Source: Oscillospiraceae bacterium
GTDB taxonomy: Bacteria > Bacillota > Clostridia > Oscillospirales > Oscillospiraceae
Assembly (NCBI GenBank): GCA_902791215.1
Contig: CADAUZ010000006.1
Coordinates: 47,021 to 111,020, forward strand
Reading direction: 5' to 3'
Length of the DNA stretch: 64,000 nt
Below are positions 50,081 to 57,091 of the stretch, piece by piece. Numbering within the stretch: the first letter of the stretch is position 1; the number at the start of each line of letters is the position of its first letter. The notes under the pieces were generated by a model. The model was not told the origin of the DNA and ran no database searches. It was given only the letters and a program-made list of their open reading frames with translations. The position numbers and the translations under genes are program-made.

Positions 50081-51340
50081 ATGAACGAAGAGTCCTTTAC
50101 CAATATCCGCTCCCTGCTGGTGGCGGTGGCCAAGGCCCTGAACCTCATCAATCCAGACCTGGAAAACCACCACGAGCGCACGGCCTACTTCTCCTACTTC
50201 ATCGGGAGGCAGCTTGGCCTGGAGACGGAAGAGCTGCACACCATCGTGTACGCGGCCCTCCTGCACGACATCGGCTCCATCATTCTCGAGGAGCGGGTCT
50301 CCGTGGAGCAGATCGAGAGCAACGCCCGGGAATACGCCCGCATCGGCGCGGATATGATCCGGGACCTGCCCGACTTTGAGAAGATCGCCGCCGTCATCGA
50401 ATACTGCCAGACGGACTGGGAAACCCTCGCCGAGGCGGCCGCGCGTCTGGACTGCCTGCAGGGCGCCCGCTGTTCTGCCGTCATCCATCTGGGTGACTTT
50501 GTCTCCACCTGTCTCAATCCCGACCGCCGTGTCCTCAGCCAGGTGCCGCGCATCTGCAGCCTTGTGGAACAGCACCGGGGCACGGAGTTCATGCCGGAGG
50601 CGGTGGACGCGCTTTTGCAACTGAAGGACATCGAGATGATCTGGCTGGACGCGGCGCACAATCCCAACTTCCTGTTGGTTTTCACCGGGGATTTCCACCG
50701 TATTTCCCTGCAAAAGGCGGCGGAGCTGACCCGCCTCATGTCCCGCATCATCGACTACCGCTCTGCCTTTACTGCCATGCACTCGGCGGGCGTGGCGGCC
50801 ACGGCGCGTGAGCTTGCAAAGCTCAGCGGCATGAGTGAAGATGACTGCCTCAAGATGGAGATCGCGGGGAACCTGCACGATGTGGGCAAGCTTGTGGTGC
50901 CGCGCGCCATCCTGGAGAAAAACGGCAAGCTCGACGACGAGGAGTTCAGCATCATTCGCGAACACCCGTATTACACGCGTCTCATCCTCATGGACATGGA
51001 TGGCTTTGAAGACATCGCCAACTGGGCCGGCTTCCATCATGAGAAGCTCAACGGTAAGGGCTATCCCTTCCACTTCGGGCGGGAATACCTGGACCTCGGC
51101 TCGCGCATCATGGCGGTGGCGGACATCTTCTCTGCCATCACCGAGGACCGGCCCTACCGCAAGGGCATGCCGCGGGAGAAGGTCATCGAGATCCTGCGCG
51201 AAAATGCGCAGCGCGAGGCTATCGACCGAGAGCTCGTGGAGCTCTTGATCGCCCACTATGACGAGGTGGACGCGGCGAGAGCGGCCCGGTCCCGTGAGGC
51301 CGGGCGGCGCTACAATGACTCCATGGCTGCGAGAGAATAA
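50081..51340 (+). CDS. Tandem HD / HD-GYP domain phosphohydrolase
   Basis: A 419-residue cytosolic protein with two HD-type domains. The first (~10-190) has HHERTAYFSYFIG and ALLHDIGSII. The second (~230-410) has NLHDVGKLVVP and FHHEKLNGKGYP, the latter the HD-GYP signature. HD-GYP proteins hydrolyse cyclic di-GMP, so this probably degrades a second messenger; no GGDEF partner is seen here. I chose the ATG at 50081 with AAAGGTG upstream over a GTG at 50066. It is the last gene of the hflX operon and ends at a terminator. Confidence 0.88.
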   Translation: MNEESFTNIRSLLVAVAKALNLINPDLENHHERTAYFSYFIGRQLGLETEELHTIVYAALLHDIGSIILEERVSVEQIESNAREYARIGADMIRDLPDFEKIAAVIEYCQTDWETLAEAAARLDCLQGARCSAVIHLGDFVSTCLNPDRRVLSQVPRICSLVEQHRGTEFMPEAVDALLQLKDIEMIWLDAAHNPNFLLVFTGDFHRISLQKAAELTRLMSRIIDYRSAFTAMHSAGVAATARELAKLSGMSEDDCLKMEIAGNLHDVGKLVVPRAILEKNGKLDDEEFSIIREHPYYTRLILMDMDGFEDIANWAGFHHEKLNGKGYPFHFGREYLDLGSRIMAVADIFSAITEDRPYRKGMPREKVIEILRENAQREAIDRELVELLIAHYDEVDAARAARSREAGRRYNDSMAARE

Positions 51341-51344
51341 AAAG

Positions 51345-51386
51345 CGACTGAGATGTGAGGCGTTTGCCCTGCATCTCAGTCGTTTT
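51345..51386 (+). terminator. Terminator of the hflX-yigZ-patatin-HD operon
   Basis: CGACTGAGATG (51345-51355) pairs with CATCTCAGTCG (51372-51382), then TTTT. It overlaps the end of the converging SLOG gene. Confidence 0.88.
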
Positions 51387-51885
51387 CGATATCCACCACG
51401 ATCACCTTGACGCCCTCGCGCTCGGCGTAGAGGATGGTGTTCATGGTGCCGCCGGGCCTGCCGTCGTAGCAGGCCAGCAGCAGGGAAGAGCGGTCCACCA
51501 TGTAGCGGTTGCGTCGCATCATGCAGTCGGGCGTGTAGCCGTACTGCAAAACCGTTACCTTGTCGGCCCGGTCGATGAGACCGTTGTAGCGCCGCCTGAG
51601 AGCTGCATTCCAGCGCCCCGGCTGGTCGCCGAAGGGGATCGCCGCCTCCAGCGTCACATCATCATGCTGCTCTTTCAGCTTTAAAACCGCCTCGGCAAAA
51701 TACATGTCACAGCCGATGGCCATGCCGCACACAAAATGTCGGTAGCCCAGCTCATAGATGGCGCCCAGCCGCGCGTCCAGCTCGTTCTTGAGTTTAACGC
51801 AGCGCGGGTCATTTTCGTTCATGCCCCAGGGCAGCTTCTGGGGCCGGTGCCCCGTAAAGCAGCAGCACTGTTCCCGATCGGCCAT
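51376..51885 (-). CDS. SLOG-family (DUF1273/YpsA-like) protein
   Basis: A 169-residue cytosolic protein. The nucleotide-binding marks are CCFTGHRPQKLPWG at the N-terminus and CGMAIGCDMYFAEAVL near 58, the pattern of the SLOG superfamily. C-terminal MNTILYAEREGVKVIVV fits the closing strand. YpsA-like proteins link to cell division and stress in Firmicutes; the ligand is unknown. I chose the ATG at 51885 with GAGGTGAC upstream. It is divergent from the FMN riboswitch, sharing the short gap. Confidence 0.85.
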   Translation of the reverse strand: MADREQCCCFTGHRPQKLPWGMNENDPRCVKLKNELDARLGAIYELGYRHFVCGMAIGCDMYFAEAVLKLKEQHDDVTLEAAIPFGDQPGRWNAALRRRYNGLIDRADKVTVLQYGYTPDCMMRRNRYMVDRSSLLLACYDGRPGGTMNTILYAEREGVKVIVVDIEND

Positions 51886-51931
51886 GTCGTCACCTCGTTT
51901 CGCCTGCCCATTGTACGCCATAAAAAAGCAC

Positions 51932-51960
51932 TTGTCAAAACCATTGTGATGTGCTATACT
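51932..51960 (+). promoter_or_regulatory. Promoter of the ribU transcript
   Basis: TTGTCA (51932-51937), 17-base spacer, TATACT (51955-51960), directly ahead of the FMN riboswitch. Confidence 0.85.
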
Positions 51961-51965
51961 AAAGC

Positions 51966-52073
51966 CGTCTTCAGGGCAGGGTGTAATTCCCGACCGGCGG
52001 TACAGTCCGCGAGCCGTTAGGCATGAACCGGTGTGATTCCGGTACCGACAGTAGAGTCTGGATGGAAGAAGAT
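51966..52073 (+). ncRNA. FMN riboswitch (RFN element)
   Basis: All conserved blocks are present in order: CTTCAGGGCAGGGTG at the 5' side, TTCCCGACCGGCGGT, GTCCGCGAGC, GGTGTGATTCCGGTACCGACAGT split by short loops, and TCTGGATGGAAGAAG at the end. FMN binding would favour the terminator at 52105-52138 and shut off the riboflavin transporter. Confidence 0.97.
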
Positions 52074-52104
52074 AATCGCGCATATACGCGCGGGTTTCGC
52101 CGTT

Positions 52105-52138
52105 GCCCGAAGAAGATTCTTCGGGCGCTTTTGTTTTT
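52105..52138 (+). terminator. Expression-platform terminator of the FMN riboswitch
   Basis: GCCCGAAGAA (52105-52114) pairs with TTCTTCGGGC (52117-52126), then CTTTTGTTTTT. It is placed to be switched by the riboswitch. Confidence 0.85.
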
Positions 52139-52160
52139 AAATAGGATTGGAGGCACAAAC

Positions 52161-52892
52161 ATGAAAAATCTGGGATTCGTACTGGCCTGCGTAGCCACCG
52201 TGGCGGCGCTCTTTCTCATCGCGGCGCTGTTCGAAAAATATGTGGTCAAGGAGCGCAAGGCCTTTTCCAACACCCACTACATCACCTATACCGCCATCTT
52301 CGCCAGCCTCGCGGGCGTACTGATGTTCATTGAGATCCCGCTTTTCTTTGCGCCTTCCTTCTATAAGATCGACTTAAGCGAGATCCCGGTTCTCATATGC
52401 ACCTTCTATCTCGGCCCCGTGGCGGGAGTGGCGGCGGAGCTTTTGAAGGTCATGGTCAAGCTCCTGCTCAAAGGCACTTCCACCGCCTTCGTGGGCGACT
52501 TTGCAAACTTCGCGGTGGGCTGCTCCTTTGTGCTGCCGGCAAGTATGGTCTACCACGCAAAGCCCGGCAAACGCTCGGCCCTTGTCGGCATGCTCATCGG
52601 CACCCTCGTCATGACCGTCTTCGGCAGCGCCTTCAACGCCGTGTATCTGCTGCCGAAATTTGCGGCCCTCTACGGCATGCCCATGGAAGCCATCATCGGC
52701 ATGGGCACGAAGATCAACCCCTCCATCACCAGCGTTTCCACCCTCGTGCTCTTTGCTGTAGTGCCCTTCAACCTTCTCAAGGGCGTGGTGGATTCAGTAC
52801 TGACCTTCCTGCTCTACAAGCGCATTTCCCCCATCCTGCACAAGGGTGACGCGCGCCGTCAGCAGCGCCGCGCCGTCAAAGAGTCCGCGTGA
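52161..52892 (+). CDS. ribU: ECF transporter S component, riboflavin-specific (RibU-like)
   Basis: A 243-residue membrane protein that captures riboflavin for an energy-coupling factor transporter. It has about six membrane segments. The IDLSEIPVLICTFYLGPVAGVAAELLKV segment is typical of RibU, and PKFAALYGMPMEAIIG lies later. Assignment is supported by the FMN riboswitch directly upstream. GGAGG precedes the ATG. The shared ECF ATPase and T-component genes are not in this window. Its end overlaps the converging SpoVB-like gene by 17 bases. Confidence 0.93.
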   Translation: MKNLGFVLACVATVAALFLIAALFEKYVVKERKAFSNTHYITYTAIFASLAGVLMFIEIPLFFAPSFYKIDLSEIPVLICTFYLGPVAGVAAELLKVMVKLLLKGTSTAFVGDFANFAVGCSFVLPASMVYHAKPGKRSALVGMLIGTLVMTVFGSAFNAVYLLPKFAALYGMPMEAIIGMGTKINPSITSVSTLVLFAVVPFNLLKGVVDSVLTFLLYKRISPILHKGDARRQQRRAVKESA

Positions 52893-54183
52893 CCTTCCAT
52901 AAGCGTCCGGCACTGAGGCCGAAATTCAATAGCTCGGTTGCGTAGATGATCCCGATATACGCTGCCAGCGCGTACCGGGGAAGAAGCTTCCAGGTGAGCA
53001 GCAGGCCGAGCAGCGCATCGACGATGTTGATGCCCATGCTCCACACCTGCTGCCCCAGGCCTTTCAGGCAGCCGTCCACGCTCATGTCCGTGTACATGAA
53101 CGGCACCAGCGGCGCGAGGATGCGAATGTAATGCCCCGCGTCCCGGCTGCCGTAGATCAGCATGCCGAGGGGGTCCGCGCAGAAAAAGAGGAACGCGCCG
53201 ACGCAGAGCGAGAACAGCACACTCAGGCGCAGAAGCTCCCCGGCCGTGCGGCGGATGGCTTTGCCGTCATGCTGCACCTGCACGGCGGTGAGCTCGGGCA
53301 CGATGAGCTCCGCCGCTGCCGCCAGGATGCAGGAAGGGAAAAAGATCACCGGCAGCACCATCCCCTGGATGACCCCGTAACCCGCGAGGGCGCTGTTGGC
53401 CGAAAAGCCCGCCGCCTTGAGTCCCCGCGGCACCAGCAGATGCTGGAGCGTAGTCAGCGCGCTTCTGGCATAGGCCGAGAGGGCCAGCGGCACCGCGATG
53501 TGCAGCATGCGCAGCGTGAGTTTGCCGCCCGCGCCCTGATCCCGGTAGTGTCCCCGCCGGTCCATTATATAAGCCAGCGCCATCAGCGCAAGGCTCAGCA
53601 CGTCCGCCGCCGCCCGGCCCAGGGTGACGGCGGCGCAGCTTTTTTCGATGTCGCCAGCAGGGACCCGATTGAGGAAAAACGCCACCAGCGCAATGCCGCT
53701 CAATTGCTCGATGAGGTGGATGAGTGTTGGCTTCCACACCCGGCCGCAGGCGGTGAAGTACCCGGACATGGATGAGCACAGAGAGATACACGGCATGCTG
53801 AGGGCTGAGATACGCAGCGAGCGCACCGTGCGCGCGTCGCCGATCCAGAGAAAACCGACGGGCTCTGCCAGCTCCCAGAGTATCACCGCCGCCGCGAGGC
53901 CAAAGAACGCGCCATACCCGAGGCAGCGGCCCATCGCCGCGCGTACCCCGCCGGGACGCTCCAGCCCCAGCTCCTCCGCCACGAGGCGCGTGGACGCAAA
54001 GCGGATGCCGGAGATGGCGAAGGTCGCGCAAAGCCCCGTCACCGACAGCACCAGTTGGTAAAGCCCGATCCCCGCCGGGCCGATCCGCCCCGCAAGCCAC
54101 ACCTGAAAGGCCATGGCGATCCCCTGCATCAAAAGCGAGGACGCCGTGAGCAATGCCGTGTTGTAAACCAGAACGCGCTTCAT
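52876..54183 (-). CDS. MATE/SpoVB-like polysaccharide flippase
   Basis: A 435-residue protein with about twelve membrane segments in the multidrug/oligosaccharidyl-lipid/polysaccharide (MOP) superfamily. The N-terminal LLMQGIAMAFQVWLAGRIGPAGIGLYQLVLS is the conserved start of SpoVB/MurJ-type flippases; SPCISLCSSMSGYF and TSFGRAAADVL-type segments follow. SpoVB moves lipid II for spore cortex synthesis, and this fits an organism with spoVA genes 1 kb away, but a surface polysaccharide flippase is also possible. GGGAGGG precedes the ATG. Confidence 0.85.
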   Translation of the reverse strand: MKRVLVYNTALLTASSLLMQGIAMAFQVWLAGRIGPAGIGLYQLVLSVTGLCATFAISGIRFASTRLVAEELGLERPGGVRAAMGRCLGYGAFFGLAAAVILWELAEPVGFLWIGDARTVRSLRISALSMPCISLCSSMSGYFTACGRVWKPTLIHLIEQLSGIALVAFFLNRVPAGDIEKSCAAVTLGRAAADVLSLALMALAYIMDRRGHYRDQGAGGKLTLRMLHIAVPLALSAYARSALTTLQHLLVPRGLKAAGFSANSALAGYGVIQGMVLPVIFFPSCILAAAAELIVPELTAVQVQHDGKAIRRTAGELLRLSVLFSLCVGAFLFFCADPLGMLIYGSRDAGHYIRILAPLVPFMYTDMSVDGCLKGLGQQVWSMGINIVDALLGLLLTWKLLPRYALAAYIGIIYATELLNFGLSAGRLWKVTRTL

Positions 54184-54257
54184 ATTTCCCTCCCGGAATG
54201 TGCTGTCACCAGTCTATGCGCAGGAAAGACGGCAGTTGTCCCGGCGGCACAAAACGC

Positions 54258-54286
54258 TTGAAAAAGTGCCTTTGCGGTGGTAAACT
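54258..54286 (+). promoter_or_regulatory. Promoter of the cytidylate-kinase-like gene
   Basis: TTGAAA (54258-54263), 17-base spacer, TAAACT (54281-54286). Confidence 0.6.
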
Positions 54287-54313
54287 TTGCATGAAAGAAA
54301 GGGGGACGATCCC

Positions 54314-54901
54314 ATGATCATCACCATCGGCAGACAGCACGGCTCCAACGGCCACGCTGTCGCGGAGACTCTGGCAAAGCGCCTGAACATCCCCTGCTAC
54401 AGCAAGGAGATCGTCGACCGCACCGCCCGCGATTCCAACTTCAGCTCCGAGGTCATCCGCTCCTACGACGAAAAGCGCATTTCGCCCTTCGTCGCGCCCA
54501 GCACCCATTTCTTCGGCATGGACGAGGGCTTTCGCCTGAACATGCAGATCGCCTCCGCTCAGTTCGACGCGATCCGCAGCCTGGCAAACGAGGGGGACGC
54601 GGTCTTCGTGGGCCGCTGCGCCGACTATGTCCTCCGGGGACGCGAGGATCTGGTGCGCGTGTTCCTGCTGGCGGACATGCCCTACCGCATCAAAACCGTC
54701 ATGGAGCGCAAAAACCTCAACCGGGACCAGGCAAAGAAGCTCATCAAAGAGGTGGACAAGGACCGCTCCAGCTATTACCGTTATTACACGGACCAGGTCT
54801 GGGGTGCCAGCGACTGCTACGACCTGTGCCTGAACGTCGGGCGCGTCGGCATCGAGGGCGCCGCCAAGGTCATCGAGGCCTTTATCAACGCGGCAAAATA
54901 A
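54314..54901 (+). CDS. Cytidylate-kinase-like family protein
   Basis: A 195-residue P-loop protein. The N-terminal ITIGRQHGSNGHAVAETLAKRLNIPCYS is the signature of the cytidylate-kinase-like family, with the P-loop reading GRQHGSNG. Then come VFVGRCADYVLRG near residue 100 and a helical C-terminus with DRSSYYRYYTD. The family is common in Clostridia beside other genes; true CMP kinase activity is not shown. AGGGGG precedes the ATG. Has its own promoter. Confidence 0.88.
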   Translation: MIITIGRQHGSNGHAVAETLAKRLNIPCYSKEIVDRTARDSNFSSEVIRSYDEKRISPFVAPSTHFFGMDEGFRLNMQIASAQFDAIRSLANEGDAVFVGRCADYVLRGREDLVRVFLLADMPYRIKTVMERKNLNRDQAKKLIKEVDKDRSSYYRYYTDQVWGASDCYDLCLNVGRVGIEGAAKVIEAFINAAK

Positions 54902-54927
54902 AAAAATGTGTTTCACAGCTCTGATGA

Positions 54928-55009
54928 TTTCATCCTGAGCGCCAGCGAAGGATCTTTCCCCGAAATATGCGGTAATGAAAGATTCTTCGCTTCACTCAGA
55001 ATGACAGAC
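54928..55009. repeat. 82-bp copy of the GTCATCCTGAGCG repeat
   Basis: TCATCCTGAGCGCCAGCGAAGGATCTTTC on the left faces GAAAGATTCTTCGCTTCACTCAGAATGACA on the right, an imperfect inverted pair around a 15-base centre. Each word is shared with the 10.3 and 45.8 kb copies. Confidence 0.75.
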
Positions 55010-55029
55010 TGCGCTTATGACGAACAGAT

Positions 55030-55066
55030 AATGCCATTTCGGACAAAATCCGAAATGGCATTTTTT
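55030..55066 (+). terminator. Terminator ahead of spoVAD
   Basis: AATGCCATTTCGGA (55030-55043) pairs with 55049-55062 across a CAAAA loop, then TTTTTT. It isolates spoVAD from the upstream unit. Confidence 0.9.
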
Positions 55067-55110
55067 CGCGCCTTCTGGAGAGAATAATCAAAAACGAAAG
55101 GTGTGGTCAA

Positions 55111-56124
55111 ATGGCAAAACGGATCGGAAAACGAACGCTTGCGCTGGAGCACAAGCCCGGCGTGGTCTCCTTCGCCTCCGTCGTCGGCGGCAAGGAGGGG
55201 GCTGGCCCCCTGAAAAAGGGCTTTGACGAGGTGTCGGCGGACTCCTACTTCGGGCAGGAGAGCTGGGAAAAGGCGGAGACCGCAATGCTCTCCCGCAGCC
55301 TTACCCGATGCCTGGAGAAGGGGGACGGCCTCAAGCCGGACTGCATCCTGGGCGGGGACCTTTTAAATCAGTGTGTGAGCTCCGCCTTTGCGGTGCGTGA
55401 CCGGAGTATGCCCTACCTCGGCCTATACGGGGCCTGCTCCACCATGGCGGAGGGCCTGGGCCTGGCTGCGCTGCTCATAGACGGCGGGGGAATTAACAGC
55501 GCCCTTGCCTTCACCGGCTCCCATTTCTGCGCCGCCGAGCGGCAGTACCGCTTCCCGCTGGAATACGGCGGCCAGCGCACCCCTACCTCCCAGTGGACGG
55601 TCACTGGCGCGGGGGCGGTGCTGCTTGCCCGCGAGAGCGACAGCCTCCGCGTCACCCACGTCACGCCCGGGCGGGTGGTGGACGCAGGCATCACGGACGC
55701 CAACAACATGGGCGCCGCTATGGCCCCGGCGGCGCTCGACACCATCCTCGCCCATTTTGACGACCTGAACCGGAGCTTTGACGACTATGACGCGGTCTTC
55801 ACCGGCGACCTCGGCGCCATCGGGCATGACATCCTGCAAGACCTTCTGCAGCGTGAGGGCCTGTCGCCGGGACTGAAATATATGGACTGCGGGGTGCTGA
55901 TCTACGACCTGCTGACCCAGGACGTACACGCGGGCGGCTCGGGCTGCGGGTGCTCGGCGTCGGTGCTGTGCGCGCATATCCTGCCCGCCATGGAGCGTGG
56001 GGTGTGGCGACGGGTGCTCTTTGCCGGGACCGGGGCGCTCATGTCCCCGCTGACCTGCCAGCAGGGGGAGAGCATCCCCGGCGTCTGCCACGCGGTGACC
56101 ATCGAGAGGAGGGAGGACGTGTGA
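55111..56124 (+). CDS. spoVAD: Stage V sporulation protein AD
   Basis: A 337-residue thiolase-fold protein of the SpoVA complex, which moves dipicolinic acid into the forming spore; SpoVAD binds it. The N-terminal GKRTLALEHKPGVVSFASVVGGKEGAGPLK is a strong family mark; also PDCILGGDLLNQ, GLYGACSTMAEGL near 113, and GGSGCGCSASVL near 280. AAAGGTG lies ahead of the ATG. spoVAC, normally just upstream, is not present; there is a terminator and a repeat there instead. spoVAE follows directly. Confidence 0.95.
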   Translation: MAKRIGKRTLALEHKPGVVSFASVVGGKEGAGPLKKGFDEVSADSYFGQESWEKAETAMLSRSLTRCLEKGDGLKPDCILGGDLLNQCVSSAFAVRDRSMPYLGLYGACSTMAEGLGLAALLIDGGGINSALAFTGSHFCAAERQYRFPLEYGGQRTPTSQWTVTGAGAVLLARESDSLRVTHVTPGRVVDAGITDANNMGAAMAPAALDTILAHFDDLNRSFDDYDAVFTGDLGAIGHDILQDLLQREGLSPGLKYMDCGVLIYDLLTQDVHAGGSGCGCSASVLCAHILPAMERGVWRRVLFAGTGALMSPLTCQQGESIPGVCHAVTIERREDV

Positions 56125-56126
56125 CC

Positions 56127-56492
56127 ATGCTGATGCCGTATATCCGGGCATTTGCCGTCGGCGGGCTTCTGTGCCTTATAGGCCAGGTGCTCATCGACTA
56201 CACGCGCCTCACCCCGGCCCGCATCCTCACAAGCTACGTCGTGGCGGGGGTGATCCTCGGGGCGCTGGGAATCTATGAGCCCTTTGCCCGGTGGGCCGGA
56301 GCCGGAGCGACGGTGCCGCTGACGGGCTTCGGAAACGCCATCGCCAAAGGCATACGCGAGGCAGTGGGGGAGAAGGGCCTCATGGGCATTTTCTCCGGCG
56401 GCTTCACGGCGGCCTCCGCGGGGCTCGGCGCGGCAGTCATCGCGGGGCTTGCGGTGTCACTGCTGTGCAGGCCCAAGGACAAGGATCAATAA
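56127..56492 (+). CDS. spoVAE: Stage V sporulation protein AE
   Basis: A 121-residue membrane protein, a channel-like part of the SpoVA complex. The conserved MPYIRAFAVGGLLCLIGQVLIDYTRLTPARIL and GFGNAIAKGIREAV plus GIFSGGFTAASAGLGAAV segments identify it. Three starts are possible: GTG 56121 (overlaps the spoVAD stop), ATG 56127, ATG 56133. I chose 56127; GGGAGG lies ten bases before it. Cotranscribed with spoVAD; ends at a hairpin terminator. Confidence 0.93.
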   Translation: MLMPYIRAFAVGGLLCLIGQVLIDYTRLTPARILTSYVVAGVILGALGIYEPFARWAGAGATVPLTGFGNAIAKGIREAVGEKGLMGIFSGGFTAASAGLGAAVIAGLAVSLLCRPKDKDQ

Positions 56493-56510
56493 AAACTGAA
56501 CCTGTACTGA

Positions 56511-56549
56511 GTGTCATCCTTCGCCAACGCCAAGGATGACACACTTTTT
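56511..56549 (+). terminator. Terminator of spoVAD-spoVAE made from a repeat hairpin
   Basis: GTGTCATCCTT (56511-56521) pairs with AAGGATGACAC (56532-56542), then ACTTTTT. The stem uses the words of the GTCATCCTGAGCG repeat family, so a repeat copy appears to have become the terminator. Confidence 0.85.
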
Positions 56550-56586
56550 ACGTAAAACATGTTCACAATTCTATCCAATTGCACCA

Positions 56587-56615
56587 TTGATTTTATCGGC
56601 GAAGGGGCGTATAAT
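56587..56615 (+). promoter_or_regulatory. Promoter of the NHLM export operon
   Basis: TTGATT (56587-56592), 17-base spacer, TATAAT (56610-56615), about 50 bases before the first ATG. Confidence 0.82.
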
Positions 56616-56663
56616 AAAACGGAATATGTAAACCGATTTCTTGCCCGACAAGGAGAGAAGGAT

Positions 56664-57080
56664 ATGGACCAACAGCTTTACCGCCAAAAGAGCATCGACC
56701 GCATTTCCTCACCCGAGCAGCTCAACGACTATCTGCGCGTCACCAACGTCTCCGTTTGGGTGATCCTCATTGCCGTCATCCTGCTGCTGGCAGGCCTGCT
56801 TGTCTGGAGCTCCGTGGCCACCATCGAGAGCTATACCGAAGGCTCTGCCCAGGTGCAGAACGGGGTCATGACCATCCGCTTCCACGATCAGCAGCTTACC
56901 GACAAAGTGGAAAAGGGCATGCCGGTGCGCGCCGGGGACACGGAGACTGTGATCTCCAGCATCGGCCGCGATGATAAGGGCCTTCTCATCGCCACCGCCA
57001 ACACCACCCTCACCGACGGCGTCTATCCCGTGCGCGTCAGCTACAAGCAGACACAGGTGCTGGACCTGCTGTTTAACTGA
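56664..57080 (+). CDS. Short NHLM-system secretion (HlyD-like) protein
   Basis: A 138-residue protein that matches the N-terminus of NHLM bacteriocin-system secretion proteins: LYRQKSIDRISSPEQLNDYLRVT, then one membrane segment (~30-48). About 90 residues lie beyond the membrane, enough for one beta-domain (GMPVRAGDTETVISSIGRDDK) but not the coiled-coil hairpin of a full ~420-residue HlyD protein. AAGGAGAGAAGG precedes the ATG. It is the first gene of the export operon, 11 bases before the peptidase transporter. Either a natural short form or a truncated one. Confidence 0.78.
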   Translation: MDQQLYRQKSIDRISSPEQLNDYLRVTNVSVWVILIAVILLLAGLLVWSSVATIESYTEGSAQVQNGVMTIRFHDQQLTDKVEKGMPVRAGDTETVISSIGRDDKGLLIATANTTLTDGVYPVRVSYKQTQVLDLLFN

Positions 57081-57091
57081 GGAGATCTCCA

